This document shows, one piece after another, positions 8,774 through 17,242 of a DNA stretch of 64,000 nt. A program made the position numbers and the translations under genes. Source of the DNA: Rhizobium giardinii bv. giardinii H152 (GTDB lineage Bacteria; Pseudomonadota; Alphaproteobacteria; Rhizobiales; Rhizobiaceae); the NCBI RefSeq assembly GCF_000379605.1, contig NZ_KB902691.1, positions 345,499 through 409,498 on the forward strand, read 5' to 3'. How positions within the stretch are numbered: position 1 is the first letter of the stretch; every line of letters starts with the position of its first letter. The notes under the pieces were generated by a model. The model did no database searches, had not been told where the DNA came from, and was given only the letters and a program-made list of their open reading frames with translations.

Positions 8774-8792
8774 TCGGCGCCGAAGGCGCCGA
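8774..8792. terminator. Perfect GC hairpin downstream of iron ABC operon
   Basis: TCGGCGCC (8774-8781) and GGCGCCGA (8785-8792) pair perfectly around GAA. It lies about 40 bp past the end of the minus-strand ATPase gene. The T-run on that strand is poor (GATTGTC), so termination is likely but not certain. Confidence 0.5.
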
Positions 8793-8832
8793 CAGACACT
8801 ATGTTTGGGCGGCGACCGCCGTCGCGTTGCGA

Positions 8833-9588
8833 TCAAACGATGGAGCTGTCGACGATCACCAGCGGTTTCCCCTGCGAGCAGGCTTCGAGCCGCGCCTCGA
8901 CCCGGTAGATGTCGCGCAGCATCGCCTGAGTTATGACTTCGGCCGTCGGGCCGCTGGCGGCCATTTTGCCGTCGGCGATGACGATGGTGTTGTCGCAATA
9001 ACGAAGCGCGTGATTGAGATCGTGCAGCGCAATCAGCACCGCCATGCCCGATCGGACTGCCAGTGCCTTCATGAAACCCAGCACCTCGATCTGGCGGAAC
9101 AGGTCGAGAGCCGAGGTCGGCTCGTCCATCAGGAGAATCTCCGGCTTGCGAACGAGCGCCTGGGCAATCGACACCAGTTGGCGCTGGCCGCCGGAGAGCT
9201 CGCCGAGGCCGCGAAAGGCGAGATCATTGATCCGGAGTGCCTGCAGGACTTGATCTATATCCGTGAGATCGCGATCGTGAACTTTCCAGCCCGAACCCTG
9301 CTTGGCTGCCAGCAGCACCGATTCATAAACCGTCAGGACCGCATTGGCGCCGGTATCCTGCGGCATGTAGCAGATCGTTTCCGTCCCCTTCTCGGTATCG
9401 CTGAGATAAACGGTGCCCGGGCCGGAGGTGAGACCGGCAATGCGCTTGAAAAGCGTCGATTTGCCCGCCGCATTGGGACCGATCACGGCGGTGATGGCAC
9501 CCCCGACCAGCACATCGGTATCGACGCCGGACAGGACGACATGCTTGCCGTATTTGGCGCCAAGCCCCTTGAGTGCCAGACTTACCAT
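8833..9588 (-). CDS. Siderophore/heme-type ABC transporter ATP-binding protein
   Basis: Cytoplasmic ATPase (251 aa) of a FecE/FhuC/BtuD-type importer. Walker A is GPNAAGKS (37-44), the signature is LSGGQ (131-135) and Walker B is ILLMDE (151-156), followed by the D-loop SALD and the H-loop ALHDL. It overlaps the upstream permease gene by 7 nt and is the last gene of the four-gene operon 13013 to 8833. It would energise uptake of an iron chelate, heme or corrinoid bound by the two periplasmic proteins upstream. Confidence 0.92.
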   Translation of the reverse strand: MVSLALKGLGAKYGKHVVLSGVDTDVLVGGAITAVIGPNAAGKSTLFKRIAGLTSGPGTVYLSDTEKGTETICYMPQDTGANAVLTVYESVLLAAKQGSGWKVHDRDLTDIDQVLQALRINDLAFRGLGELSGGQRQLVSIAQALVRKPEILLMDEPTSALDLFRQIEVLGFMKALAVRSGMAVLIALHDLNHALRYCDNTIVIADGKMAASGPTAEVITQAMLRDIYRVEARLEACSQGKPLVIVDSSIV

Positions 9589-10652
9589 GACCGCCTCCGA
9601 TTGCTGAAGATGAGCACGAAGAAGAAGGGAACACCCACGAGCGCGGTGATGACGCCGATCGGCAGAATGGCGCCGGGAATGATCGTCTTCGAGACGACCG
9701 AGGTCGCGGATAACAGCAGCGCACCGCAGACGAGCGACGCCGGAAGGAAGAAACGCTGGTCCTCGCCGACCAGCATGCGCGCAATATGCGGCCCGACCAG
9801 GCCGACAAAGCCGATGGTGCCGACGAAGGAAACCGGGATGGCGGCGAGAAGGCTGACCAGCAGCATCGTTTCCAGGCGAAGTCCGCGCACGTTGATGCCG
9901 AAGCTCGCCGCCTTGTCGTCCCCGAGCCGCAGCGCCGTCAGCGCCCAGGCGCGGCGGGCAAACAAGGGCACCGCGAAGACGAGTATGGCACCGGTCACCC
10001 AGACCTTGACCCAGGTCGCCTTGGTGAGACTGCCCATGGTCCAGAAGACGACAGCGGCCAGGGCCTGCTCCGAGGCGAGATATTCAAGCAGCGACAGTAG
10101 CGCGTTGAAGGTGAAGACGAGTGCGATGCCGAGAAGCACGATGGTCTCGACAGTCACGCCGCGCATGGTCGAGGCGAAATGGATGAACAGGGCGGCGACC
10201 ATCGCCATCAGGAAAGCGTTGATCGGCACCATGTAGTGGACGGCGACCGGGAAGATCGCGACGCCAGCGACAAGCCCCAGCGCTGCGCCGAAACTCGCGG
10301 CTGCGGAGATGCCGAGCGTGAACGGGCTTGCCAGCGGATTGGCGAGGATCGTCTGCATCTGCGCGCCGGCGACCGAAAGCGATGCCCCGACCGTGACCGC
10401 CATCAGCGCGATCGGCATGCGAATATCCCAGATGACGACACGCCGCTGGTCATCGACCGAAGCCGGATAAAACAGAGCCGTCAGGACGTCCGAAAGCGTG
10501 TAATTTGCCGGCCCGAGCGCCATATCCACCGCGACGCTGAGGAACAGCGCCGCGACGAGACACAGGATCAGCACCAGGCGGCGGAAGGCAAGGGCGCGGT
10601 AGCGTCCGCCGCTGGTATCCTCAATGGGCTGCGCCATGGCCAGGGTCATCAC
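9582..10652 (-). CDS. FecCD-family ABC transporter permease
   Basis: Inner-membrane permease (356 aa) of the FecCD/BtuC type, which has about ten transmembrane helices and works as a homodimer. Family marks are LGPANYTLSDVLTALFYP near the N-terminus, SLSVAGAQMQTILANPLASPFTLGIS (written here in part; about 95-125) and the coupling region FVGTIGFVGLVGPHIARMLV near 285. Only one permease gene is present, consistent with a homodimer. It overlaps the upstream binding-protein gene by 4 nt (ATGA) and the downstream ATPase by 7 nt. Confidence 0.93.
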   Translation of the reverse strand: MMTLAMAQPIEDTSGGRYRALAFRRLVLILCLVAALFLSVAVDMALGPANYTLSDVLTALFYPASVDDQRRVVIWDIRMPIALMAVTVGASLSVAGAQMQTILANPLASPFTLGISAAASFGAALGLVAGVAIFPVAVHYMVPINAFLMAMVAALFIHFASTMRGVTVETIVLLGIALVFTFNALLSLLEYLASEQALAAVVFWTMGSLTKATWVKVWVTGAILVFAVPLFARRAWALTALRLGDDKAASFGINVRGLRLETMLLVSLLAAIPVSFVGTIGFVGLVGPHIARMLVGEDQRFFLPASLVCGALLLSATSVVSKTIIPGAILPIGVITALVGVPFFFVLIFSNRRRSW

Positions 10653-11791
10653 ATGTCTCCCGCTTCAAGAGAGACGAAATAGCCCGTGCGATAGGACACC
10701 GGCAGGAACTTCTGATGGAAGTCCCTGAAGGTCTCCTCCGCGTCGAGGTCGGCGAAGAGCTCCGGATGGAACCATTTGGCGAATTGCTGGATCGCGACGA
10801 AGTCGTAAGGGTTGCCGTAGAACTGGTGCCAGACGGCGTGAACCTGACCCTGCTTGACCGCCTTCAGGCCCGGAAAGGCGGGCCGTTGCATCAGATCGGC
10901 AAGTCTCTGCCGCGCCGCCTTCGCATCGGCCCCCGGTCCGACATTGACGTACTGGTTGACATCGGATTCGGCCGCCCAGTTGGCGCCGGTGACGATGACA
11001 TTGTCTGGATTGGCCAGCACGAGTTGCTCAGGGTTGAGATCGCCGAATGTGCCGGTGATTACGTCGGAACCGATATTGTGGCCGCCTCCAAGCTCGACCA
11101 TCCGGCCGAAATTGACCGGACCGAACGTCCGGCAGCAGACGACATCGCCGGAAATGCCCGGCGAGCGTTCGATGAACACCTTCGGAAAGGCGGGCTTTGC
11201 CGCGGCCAGCCGGTCGGTCACCCGGGCAATCTGTGCCCGGCGATAGTCGGCCAACTCCTTGGCCCGATCCTCGGCACCGAAAATCTCGCCGAGCAGGGCT
11301 ATGCTGTTTTCGGTGTTCTTTTCCGGATCGACCCGGAAATCGAGATAGACGACGGCGATACCGGCGGCTTCCGCCTTCTCGACGAGCGATGCCTCCTCGG
11401 CCGCCTTCACCGATTCCAGATTGAGTGTCAGCACATCCGGCTTGAGGGCGATCGCGGCTTCCAGATCGAAGGTGCCGTTGCCGACATAGCCGAAGCGCGG
11501 CAGTTTCTCGATGTCGGGAAACCGGTCGCGATAGCTCGCATAGGTGTCCGCGTCCTTCTTCACCAGGTCGTCACGCCAGCCGACGATCGTTTCAAAGGTC
11601 TTGTCGCCTTTCAGCGTCGCAACCACATGAACCTGCCGGGCCTCGCCGAGGAGGACACGCTTTGCCGGCAGATCGAGCTCCACCCTGCGGCCGGTTACGT
11701 CGGTAATTGCGGCTTTCTCGGCCAGGGCCGGTTCCGTAGCAAGCCCGACGAGGCCGGTGAGCGCCAGCAGCGCGATCGTCAGCATCTTCAT
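10649..11791 (-). CDS. Iron-chelate-type ABC substrate-binding protein, copy 2
   Basis: Periplasmic binding protein (380 aa) of the FecB/BtuF-like family (helical backbone, PF01497 type). It has a signal peptide (MKMLTIALLALTGLVG, cleavage after ALA) and the typical opening AAITDVTGRRVELDLPAKRVLL. It carries an adjacent cysteine pair in GDVVCCRTFGPVNFG, shared with its tandem paralogue. It is translationally coupled to the permease gene. It is the second of two binding-protein genes in a row, which suggests two related ligands or one ligand bound with different affinity. The ligand is not identifiable; iron siderophore, heme and cobalamin are the family options. Confidence 0.88.
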   Translation of the reverse strand: MKMLTIALLALTGLVGLATEPALAEKAAITDVTGRRVELDLPAKRVLLGEARQVHVVATLKGDKTFETIVGWRDDLVKKDADTYASYRDRFPDIEKLPRFGYVGNGTFDLEAAIALKPDVLTLNLESVKAAEEASLVEKAEAAGIAVVYLDFRVDPEKNTENSIALLGEIFGAEDRAKELADYRRAQIARVTDRLAAAKPAFPKVFIERSPGISGDVVCCRTFGPVNFGRMVELGGGHNIGSDVITGTFGDLNPEQLVLANPDNVIVTGANWAAESDVNQYVNVGPGADAKAARQRLADLMQRPAFPGLKAVKQGQVHAVWHQFYGNPYDFVAIQQFAKWFHPELFADLDAEETFRDFHQKFLPVSYRTGYFVSLEAGDM

Positions 11792-11828
11792 TGTCTCAAT
11801 CCTTCGTCAGCGGTTCGACCAGATGCAT

Positions 11829-11849
11829 CGGGGCGGAAAGCCCGCCCCG
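11829..11849. other. GC hairpin between the two binding-protein genes
   Basis: CGGGGCGG (11829-11836) pairs with CCGCCCCG (11842-11849) around AAAGC in the 76-bp gap between the tandem binding-protein genes. It probably stabilises the upstream message or partly terminates it, so the promoter-proximal protein would be made in excess. Confidence 0.55.
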
Positions 11850-11867
11850 TGCCGGTCCTCCTTCGGG

Positions 11868-13013
11868 TCAGCCCGCGACCGCGAGCGAGGCGAAATAGCC
11901 GGGCTTGTAGTCGACGGGCAGGAAACGCTCGTGCAATTCCTTGAAGGTGGCATCGGGATCGAGATTCTTGAACAGTTCCGGATGCAGCCATTTGGCGATC
12001 TGCTGCACGGCGACGAACTGATAGGGGTTGTTGTAGAACTGGTGCCAGATGGCGTGGACATTGTTGTCCTTTACCGCCTTGACGCCGGTGAACGCAGGAC
12101 GCTGCATCAGGTTGGCGAGCTTGCGGACCGATGCCTTCGGATCAGCATCCGGGCCGACGCCGACCCAGTTGCCGCCGGGAACATAGAGTTCCCAGTTAGC
12201 ACCGGTGACGATGATCTGGTCCGGATTGGAAGCGATGATCTGCTCGGGGTTGACCGTGCCGAACGTACCCGGAATGATGTCCTTGGCCATGTTCGCGCCG
12301 CCGGCCAGCTCGACCATCTTGCCGAAGTTCTCATTGCCGAACGACATGCAGCAATCGTCGGAATAGCCGCCCGCACGCTCCATGAACACCAGCGGCTTCT
12401 TCGCATCAGCCTTGGCCAGGACGTCGGTGACGCGGGCGATCTGCTCGGCCCGGAACCGAATGAATTCCTCGGCCCTTTCCTGCTTGCCGAACAGCGTGCC
12501 GATGACCCGCATGCTGGCCTCGGTGTTTTCCATCGGCTTTTCGCGGAAGTCGACATAGACAAGAGGAATGCCGACCTTGCCGAGCTTTTCGATATAGCCA
12601 GCCTCTTCGGTCGCCGTCTTGGCATCGATGTTCATGATGATGACATCGGGCTTCAGCGCAACGGCCTGTTCGATGTCGAAGGTACCGTCCTTCATGCCGC
12701 CGAAGGTCGGCAGTTTGTCCATTTCCGGAAACTTGGCGAGATATTCATTGTAGCCGTCGAGATCGGCCTTCTTGAAATCGTCGCGCCAGCCGACGACGCG
12801 GCTGAACGGCGCGTCCGTGTCGAGAGCGGCAACGAAATAGATCTGGCGGCCTTCGCCGAGAATGACATGCTCGACCGGAACGCTGACTTCGATATCGCGA
12901 CCCGTGACATCCTTTATGGTTACTTTCTCACCGGCAAAAGCCAGGCCAGAAAAAAGCGCGCAGAAACCCACGGCGGCCAAGGCCACCCTGCCGAACATCG
13001 TCATTGTCTTCAC
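11868..13013 (-). CDS. Iron-chelate-type ABC substrate-binding protein, copy 1
   Basis: First gene of the iron-type ABC operon (381 aa) and a paralogue of the next gene. The signal peptide is MKTMTMFGRVALAAVGFCAL with cleavage near AFA. The mature protein starts KVTIKDVTGRDIEVSVPVEH, then VILGEGRQIYFVAAL, as in the FecB/BtuF family. The cysteine pair is in YSDDCCMSFGNENFGKM, aligned with the pair in copy 2. Its promoter region (13014-13123) carries a TGA-N9-TCA motif like the rhizobial iron-responsive RirA box, so iron repression is likely. Start choice: ATG at 13013, with further in-frame Met codons close behind. Confidence 0.88.
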   Translation of the reverse strand: MKTMTMFGRVALAAVGFCALFSGLAFAGEKVTIKDVTGRDIEVSVPVEHVILGEGRQIYFVAALDTDAPFSRVVGWRDDFKKADLDGYNEYLAKFPEMDKLPTFGGMKDGTFDIEQAVALKPDVIIMNIDAKTATEEAGYIEKLGKVGIPLVYVDFREKPMENTEASMRVIGTLFGKQERAEEFIRFRAEQIARVTDVLAKADAKKPLVFMERAGGYSDDCCMSFGNENFGKMVELAGGANMAKDIIPGTFGTVNPEQIIASNPDQIIVTGANWELYVPGGNWVGVGPDADPKASVRKLANLMQRPAFTGVKAVKDNNVHAIWHQFYNNPYQFVAVQQIAKWLHPELFKNLDPDATFKELHERFLPVDYKPGYFASLAVAG

Positions 13014-13047
13014 TCCATCGGGAAACTGCGGCGCTTTTAATATTTCA

Positions 13048-13062
13048 TGATATTGACAGTCA
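13048..13062. promoter_or_regulatory. Candidate RirA iron-responsive (IRO) box
   Basis: TGATATTGACAGTCA fits the TGA-N9-TCA pattern described for RirA-regulated promoters in rhizobia and contains the dyad TTGAC-A-GTCAA. It lies between the divergent starts of the iron-type ABC operon (13013) and the methyltransferase (13124), so it could control both. TTTAGAA just to the right (13073 onward) resembles half of an Irr box, but the second half is poor. Confidence 0.5.
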
Positions 13063-13123
13063 AGTTTTATCTTTTAGAAGAATTCCAGGAAGTTACGAAA
13101 GCTGCACTGCGCAATCCGGGAAC

Positions 13124-13936
13124 ATGACGATGAGCAATACCGAAAGACTGGCGAATTACGACCTACGCGCCGAGATCAAGGCATACTGGTCCGAACGGGC
13201 CGCAACCTTCGACCAGTCGCCCGGTCACGAGATCTTTTCGGAGGAAGAGCGCGCCGCCTGGCACCAGTTGTTTCTACGGCACCTCGGCCCCGGCAACGGT
13301 CGCGCCGCACTCGATCTTGCCAGCGGCACCGGGGTCATTTCGCACCTGATGGATGATCTGGGCTTTCGGGTGACCGGCATGGATTGGGCGGAGCCGATGA
13401 TGGAGCGCGCTCAATCCAAGGCAAAAATCCGCAAGCGCAGCATCAGCTTCCGCCTGGGCGACGCCGAGAACACGATGGAGCCGGACAACGCCTATGACGT
13501 GATCGTCAACCGGCATCTCGTCTGGACGCTGGTCGATCCGAAAGCAGCTTTCGCCGAATGGCTGCGGGTTTTGAGACCGGGCGGAACGCTGCTGATCATC
13601 GACGGCGACTTCGTCAGTTCGACACCGCTCGAGCGGCTGCTCTCCAAGCTCGCCGTTTTCGGCACGCGCCTCGGCATCCTGAAGAGCGATGCGGTACAGG
13701 CGTCGGCGGCAATGATGGATACGCATCGCAGTATTCTTTCGCGCGTCTATTTCTCGCAAGGGGCACGCGCGGAGGCGGTCGCCGATCTCCTTCGCCAAAG
13801 CGGCTTCGACACTGTGACGATCGATACCGACCTCGCCAGGGTTCATCGCGCGCAGGCGAAACACTGGAATCTCTTCAAGGGCCTGGCCCGCGGCATCCAG
13901 CACCGCTACGCAATCAGCGCCACGAAAGCTGGCTGA
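13124..13936 (+). CDS. Class I SAM-dependent methyltransferase
   Basis: Cytoplasmic methyltransferase (270 aa from ATG 13124; ATG 13130 is an alternative). Motif I is ALDLASGTGVISHL (about 62-75), followed by the acidic motif GMDWAEPMMERA, FRLGDAENT and post-motif LRVLRPGGTLLIIDGDF. These are standard for UbiE/Methyltransf_11-type enzymes. It is divergent from the iron-type ABC operon across a 110-bp region with a candidate iron box, so it may modify or release the imported chelate. Small-molecule methyltransferases near FecCD systems are known, but the substrate here is unknown. The in-frame extension upstream to 13004 overlaps the other gene and is not used. Confidence 0.85.
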   Translation: MTMSNTERLANYDLRAEIKAYWSERAATFDQSPGHEIFSEEERAAWHQLFLRHLGPGNGRAALDLASGTGVISHLMDDLGFRVTGMDWAEPMMERAQSKAKIRKRSISFRLGDAENTMEPDNAYDVIVNRHLVWTLVDPKAAFAEWLRVLRPGGTLLIIDGDFVSSTPLERLLSKLAVFGTRLGILKSDAVQASAAMMDTHRSILSRVYFSQGARAEAVADLLRQSGFDTVTIDTDLARVHRAQAKHWNLFKGLARGIQHRYAISATKAG

Positions 13937-14560
13937 ATTGACGCTTTGCGGGTGGCATGAAAGCCGAAAGCCACCAGTTCACTGCCGAGTTGCTTTTTTA
14001 GCGTCTCCGTCGCGCTGATGCGGTGATCCCGCACGGGATCGCGGCGAGCACACTTGCGCGAGGGGGCTCCAGAATGCGATGCTTGGGATCGCCAGACACC
14101 GGGAGATGGCGGAGCCACCAGGCCCAAGCCTTTGACGGATAGGTTGCAACGAGAGCGACCCTGAGCAGAAAGATCGCTGCCAGGGCCTAAACGGCAGGCG
14201 GACCCAGTTGGACGCACGAGGAAACCTGGTTTGCCTCGTGTTGCCTCCGCACACCCAAGGCGACAGCCGTTAATCTTAACAAACACTGTGGACGGCGCCT
14301 AGCTGACAGAACCCACGCCCTCATAGATGAGGATTAGCTGCTCACAAGCCAACCAAACTCTCGCGCAAATGGCAGTTTCATCGGAGAAAATTTCGCCTTG
14401 CCATCGCGCTGTGTTGCAAGAGTGACACTATACAAACGGCCGATGTGTCTCTTTAATGCGACTCACGATGCTGATTGTTTCTTTGTTAGCATTTTTTGAT
14501 CAGGATTTCCGTGAGCGCATACTTATGCAACGCTAGGATATCTGAAAGTTGGGGGTATGA
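13937..14560. other. 624-bp spacer without a convincing gene
   Basis: No frame shows a recognisable protein. Visible structure: GATCCC-GCAC-GGGATC hairpin (14025-14040), an imperfect CGAGGAAACC/GGTTTGCCTCG hairpin (about 14216-14237), and a GC-rich left half followed by an AT-richer right half (14290-14550) that must hold the promoter of the TadD-like gene. A minus-strand open frame at 13906-14286 overlaps the methyltransferase 3' end and looks non-coding. It could contain a small RNA or an old repeat; nothing decisive is visible. Confidence 0.4.
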
Positions 14561-15088
14561 ATGGTGACGTTTCAGATGATGCAGCGGGTCGGATGCCTAA
14601 CGTTATTGCTTGCCGGTGTTGCAACCTTGGCCGGATGCCAGTCTTCCAGCCTTGAAGACATGTCTGCTTTCGGCGACAGCGCCCAGACCGTCGCAGATGA
14701 CTCGGCGGTCGCCTTCTACAAGGACGACGAATTGATCACCACGGGCAAGCTTCAGTTCCGGGAAAAGAACTACGGAAAGTCATACGCGATCTACAAACGC
14801 GCAGTTGCAGTCTTTCCACAAGATCCGGCGGCATGGCTGGGCTTTGCGGCATCGTCGGATATGATCGGCCGGTTCGATACTTCCGACCGCGCCTATGCGC
14901 AGCTCGCAAAGATGATCGGCAACACGCCGGTCTACTATAACAATATCGGCTATTCCCATCTTTTGCGCGGTGACCTTCCCAAGGCCCGACGCTATTTCCT
15001 CAAGGCCTACGAGCTCGATCCGGCCAACGAGACGACGGCGCGAAACCTCGAATTGATGAAGAACAGCGTGAACGTCGCGCAGCGATAG
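14561..15088 (+). CDS. tadD: TadD-like TPR lipoprotein
   Basis: Predicted lipoprotein (175 aa) with lipobox LAGC (Cys26) after a hydrophobic signal (LTLLLAGVATLAGC). Tetratricopeptide repeats cover about residues 60-165 (KLQFREKNYGKSYAIYKRAV, AAWLGFAASSDMIGRFDTSD, NIGYSHLLRGDLPKARRYFL). TadD-type lipoproteins act as pilotins or assembly factors for the Tad outer-membrane secretin, and the gene stands at the edge of a Tad locus but points towards it on the opposite strand. GGGGG lies 5 nt before the ATG. The symbol is assigned by context and architecture. Confidence 0.75.
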   Translation: MVTFQMMQRVGCLTLLLAGVATLAGCQSSSLEDMSAFGDSAQTVADDSAVAFYKDDELITTGKLQFREKNYGKSYAIYKRAVAVFPQDPAAWLGFAASSDMIGRFDTSDRAYAQLAKMIGNTPVYYNNIGYSHLLRGDLPKARRYFLKAYELDPANETTARNLELMKNSVNVAQR

Positions 15089-15123
15089 ACCCGCTTGGCG
15101 CTCGCGGCGCCGCCAAAAACGAA

Positions 15124-15148
15124 CAATGCGCCCCTTAAAGGCGCATTG
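15124..15148. terminator. Bidirectional terminator between convergent tadD-like and Tad operon
   Basis: CAATGCGCC (15124-15132) and GGCGCATTG (15140-15148) pair perfectly around a 7-nt loop. Read on the minus strand it is followed by TTCGTTTTTGG, a good T-tract for the end of the minus-strand Tad operon. Confidence 0.75.
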
Positions 15149-15236
15149 CGAATTCTGTTGTCTGGAACAATCGACAGCCGCGGTTGTCACCTGCCGCCTA
15201 CCAAACAGCGCGAGCGCTACCCCGCTGATCCCGCAA

Positions 15237-15803
15237 CTATTGTACTTTCCGGAGAATCAATTTGCCTTCCGGCGAGACGGATCGTTCATAGCGCGGCAGG
15301 TCAGAGACCGATACGCCTTGGGCATCGATCGAGGCCAGGCTGTCATTCGGAACCTCGCGATACGCCGAGACCGCGCCAAAGGAAGGCGCAATGCGTTGCG
15401 TTACCTCCTTACCGGGCGCGCTCAGGATCTGAGCGCCGCCGGAAGAAGCAAACAGGCTGGACCCCATCTGGTTATCCAGATCCGCAACTTGCTTCCGCAG
15501 GCTTTCCACGTTTTGCCGGATGATCGCCACATCCTCGCCCCTCGCGATGGTATGCGCCTGTTTGTCGATCTGCGCCTTCAGCCCGTCGATCGATAGCTTC
15601 AGCGCGGCCAGCGTCTCGCTGCTTTCACGCACATCGGCGGCATTTTTTGCAGTGTAAAGCAGGATGCCCGCGTTCAACGGGAGAAGCATCAAGGCCATGG
15701 CGATGAACGGCACCCCTTTCGACCGGGGCGGTTCTTTGGCCGTTTGTTCGCTGCGCGGCCTTGGGCCGTCAGATTCGACATCCACATTTACAATATTGGT
15801 CAT
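15237..15803 (-). CDS. Conserved-type membrane-anchored coiled-coil protein of the Tad locus
   Basis: Unrecognised protein (188 aa). A charged cytoplasmic N-terminus (about 30 residues) precedes one transmembrane helix (VPFIAMALMLLPLNAGILLY, about 31-50). A likely coiled coil follows (about 57-115, with heptad-like Leu/Ile/Val in SSETLAALKLSIDGLKAQID and VESLRKQVADLDNQM), then a polar C-terminal part. This single-pass type II topology would place the coiled coil in the periplasm. It is the last gene of the minus-strand Tad cluster, after the AAA ATPase, so a scaffolding role in pilus assembly is possible. This is inference from position only. Confidence 0.7.
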   Translation of the reverse strand: MTNIVNVDVESDGPRPRSEQTAKEPPRSKGVPFIAMALMLLPLNAGILLYTAKNAADVRESSETLAALKLSIDGLKAQIDKQAHTIARGEDVAIIRQNVESLRKQVADLDNQMGSSLFASSGGAQILSAPGKEVTQRIAPSFGAVSAYREVPNDSLASIDAQGVSVSDLPRYERSVSPEGKLILRKVQ

Positions 15804-15921
15804 CGGCGTTTCTCCCCGCGAGCCGGGCCGCAGCCCCCCCTCGTAAATGCCACTCCAGTATTTCCCGAAAACCTTAACATGGGCCTATGCGGTTACCATG
15901 ATCCTGGCCGCCAGCACACTC

Positions 15922-17226
15922 CTAATCCAACGTAAACACCCCGTCCCACGCCCGTTCCAACATCTCCAGCGACGCGACCTTGGGCAAGGCATTGAATTCG
16001 CAATAGGAGCCGATGAAATCAAGCAGGTATTTGGGATGATAGCAGGACGCTAGCAAGTTGCAATTGTACTTGCGATCATAGAACAATCCCAAATCATGGA
16101 TATCCATTTCCACGGAAACGTTGTCGGCATACGACTGGAAGATCCGGATATATTCGTCGCGCGATGGGTTAGCCACATATATTTTGTACTTCAAACGCCG
16201 CAGGCCCGCCTCGTCGGATAGATCTTTCGGGGCGATATTGGTCGAGAAGACGACGAGTTCGTCGAATGGTACCTTGAACTTCCTGCCGGTATGGAGCGAC
16301 AGGAAGTCGTATCCGCGCTCGAGGGGCACGATCCAGCGATTGATGAGCGCCTGGGGCGCGACTTGCTGGCGGCCGAAATCGTCGATGATGAAAACGCCGC
16401 CCGACGCCTTGAGATGCATGGGCGCTTCGTAGACAGTTGAGCCTTCGCTGAACGTCAGGTCCAACAGATCGAGCGTCAGTTCCCCACCGGTCTTGATGAC
16501 CGGGCGACGGCATTCGATCCATCGTTGATCCGCCTTCGGGTAAGGCTTGCCCGTCTCCCTGGTCGTGGCTTGATGCACGGCTTCGTCGTAGAAGGTGATT
16601 ACGTGCCCACCGACCTCAATGGCGTATGGCACCCAGATCGTCTGCAAAAACAGGCGCGACGTTCGCTCAGCAATGCTTGTCTTGCCGTTGCCGGGCGGAC
16701 CGTAGAGCAGAATGGAGAGCCCCGAATTCATGGCCGGCCCAAGCTTTCCGACCAGGGAAGGCGACAACACCAGCCCTTCGAGGCTTTCGATCAAACGGGC
16801 ACGTGTTATCCGCTCGTTATGGATCGACTGTAGTCCGATCTGTCGCGAGAATGCCTCCAGCGGCACCGGAGCCGGCCCGACATATTGTGATAGCCGTGCC
16901 GCTTCGCGTGCGTATTCCATGCCTTTGGTCGAAAGCGCGTAGCGAATATCAGACTTGACGTCCTCTCCCGCAAGCCCGCGTGCCTCGAGGAAGGCGAGCT
17001 TCACCAGTTCCTTGATCAGCAGATTGATCAGAACCTTCGGCAGTTTCATCCGGTCAGCCAGATGCGTGGGGGTGACGGTATCCTGTTCGGCCGCGCATTT
17101 TGCGGCGAGGCGCAGCATGAAGGACAGTTCAAGCCCGGTCTCTTCGGGATTTGCCGGCGCCAGCGGCATGCGCGGGTCGATCGCCAGGGCAATATCTCCA
17201 CGATCTTGGTCCATTAGATACTGCAT
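15922..17226 (-). CDS. AAA-type ATPase with N-terminal winged-helix-like region, Tad-associated
   Basis: Cytoplasmic P-loop ATPase (434 aa). The N-terminal part (about 35-115) looks like a winged helix (TPTHLADRMKLPKVLINLLI). The AAA core has Walker A GPPGNGKT (176-183), Walker B VFIIDDFG (278-285), a sensor-1-like VVFSTNIAP and an arginine-rich LRRLKYKIYV stretch. It resembles MoxR/AAA helper ATPases often found next to rhizobial Tad genes. It follows TadC by 16 bp in the same direction. It could remodel the assembly complex or couple it to a signal; its substrate is unknown. Confidence 0.8.
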   Translation of the reverse strand: MQYLMDQDRGDIALAIDPRMPLAPANPEETGLELSFMLRLAAKCAAEQDTVTPTHLADRMKLPKVLINLLIKELVKLAFLEARGLAGEDVKSDIRYALSTKGMEYAREAARLSQYVGPAPVPLEAFSRQIGLQSIHNERITRARLIESLEGLVLSPSLVGKLGPAMNSGLSILLYGPPGNGKTSIAERTSRLFLQTIWVPYAIEVGGHVITFYDEAVHQATTRETGKPYPKADQRWIECRRPVIKTGGELTLDLLDLTFSEGSTVYEAPMHLKASGGVFIIDDFGRQQVAPQALINRWIVPLERGYDFLSLHTGRKFKVPFDELVVFSTNIAPKDLSDEAGLRRLKYKIYVANPSRDEYIRIFQSYADNVSVEMDIHDLGLFYDRKYNCNLLASCYHPKYLLDFIGSYCEFNALPKVASLEMLERAWDGVFTLD

Positions 17227-17242
17227 GTGAGCCTCGCTGTTT

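Noticed and set aside
8749..10236. Plus-strand open frame of 495 codons opposite the iron ABC genes
   Set aside because: It spans two well-defined minus-strand genes and changes composition at their junction; an antisense shadow.
10715..13040. Plus-strand open frames of 409 and 427 codons opposite the tandem binding proteins
   Set aside because: The two look alike only because the genes beneath are paralogues; no recognisable protein motif.
13906..14286. Minus-strand gene in the spacer after the methyltransferase
   Set aside because: Overlaps the methyltransferase end, atypical composition, no recognisable motif; may be part of an intergenic repeat.
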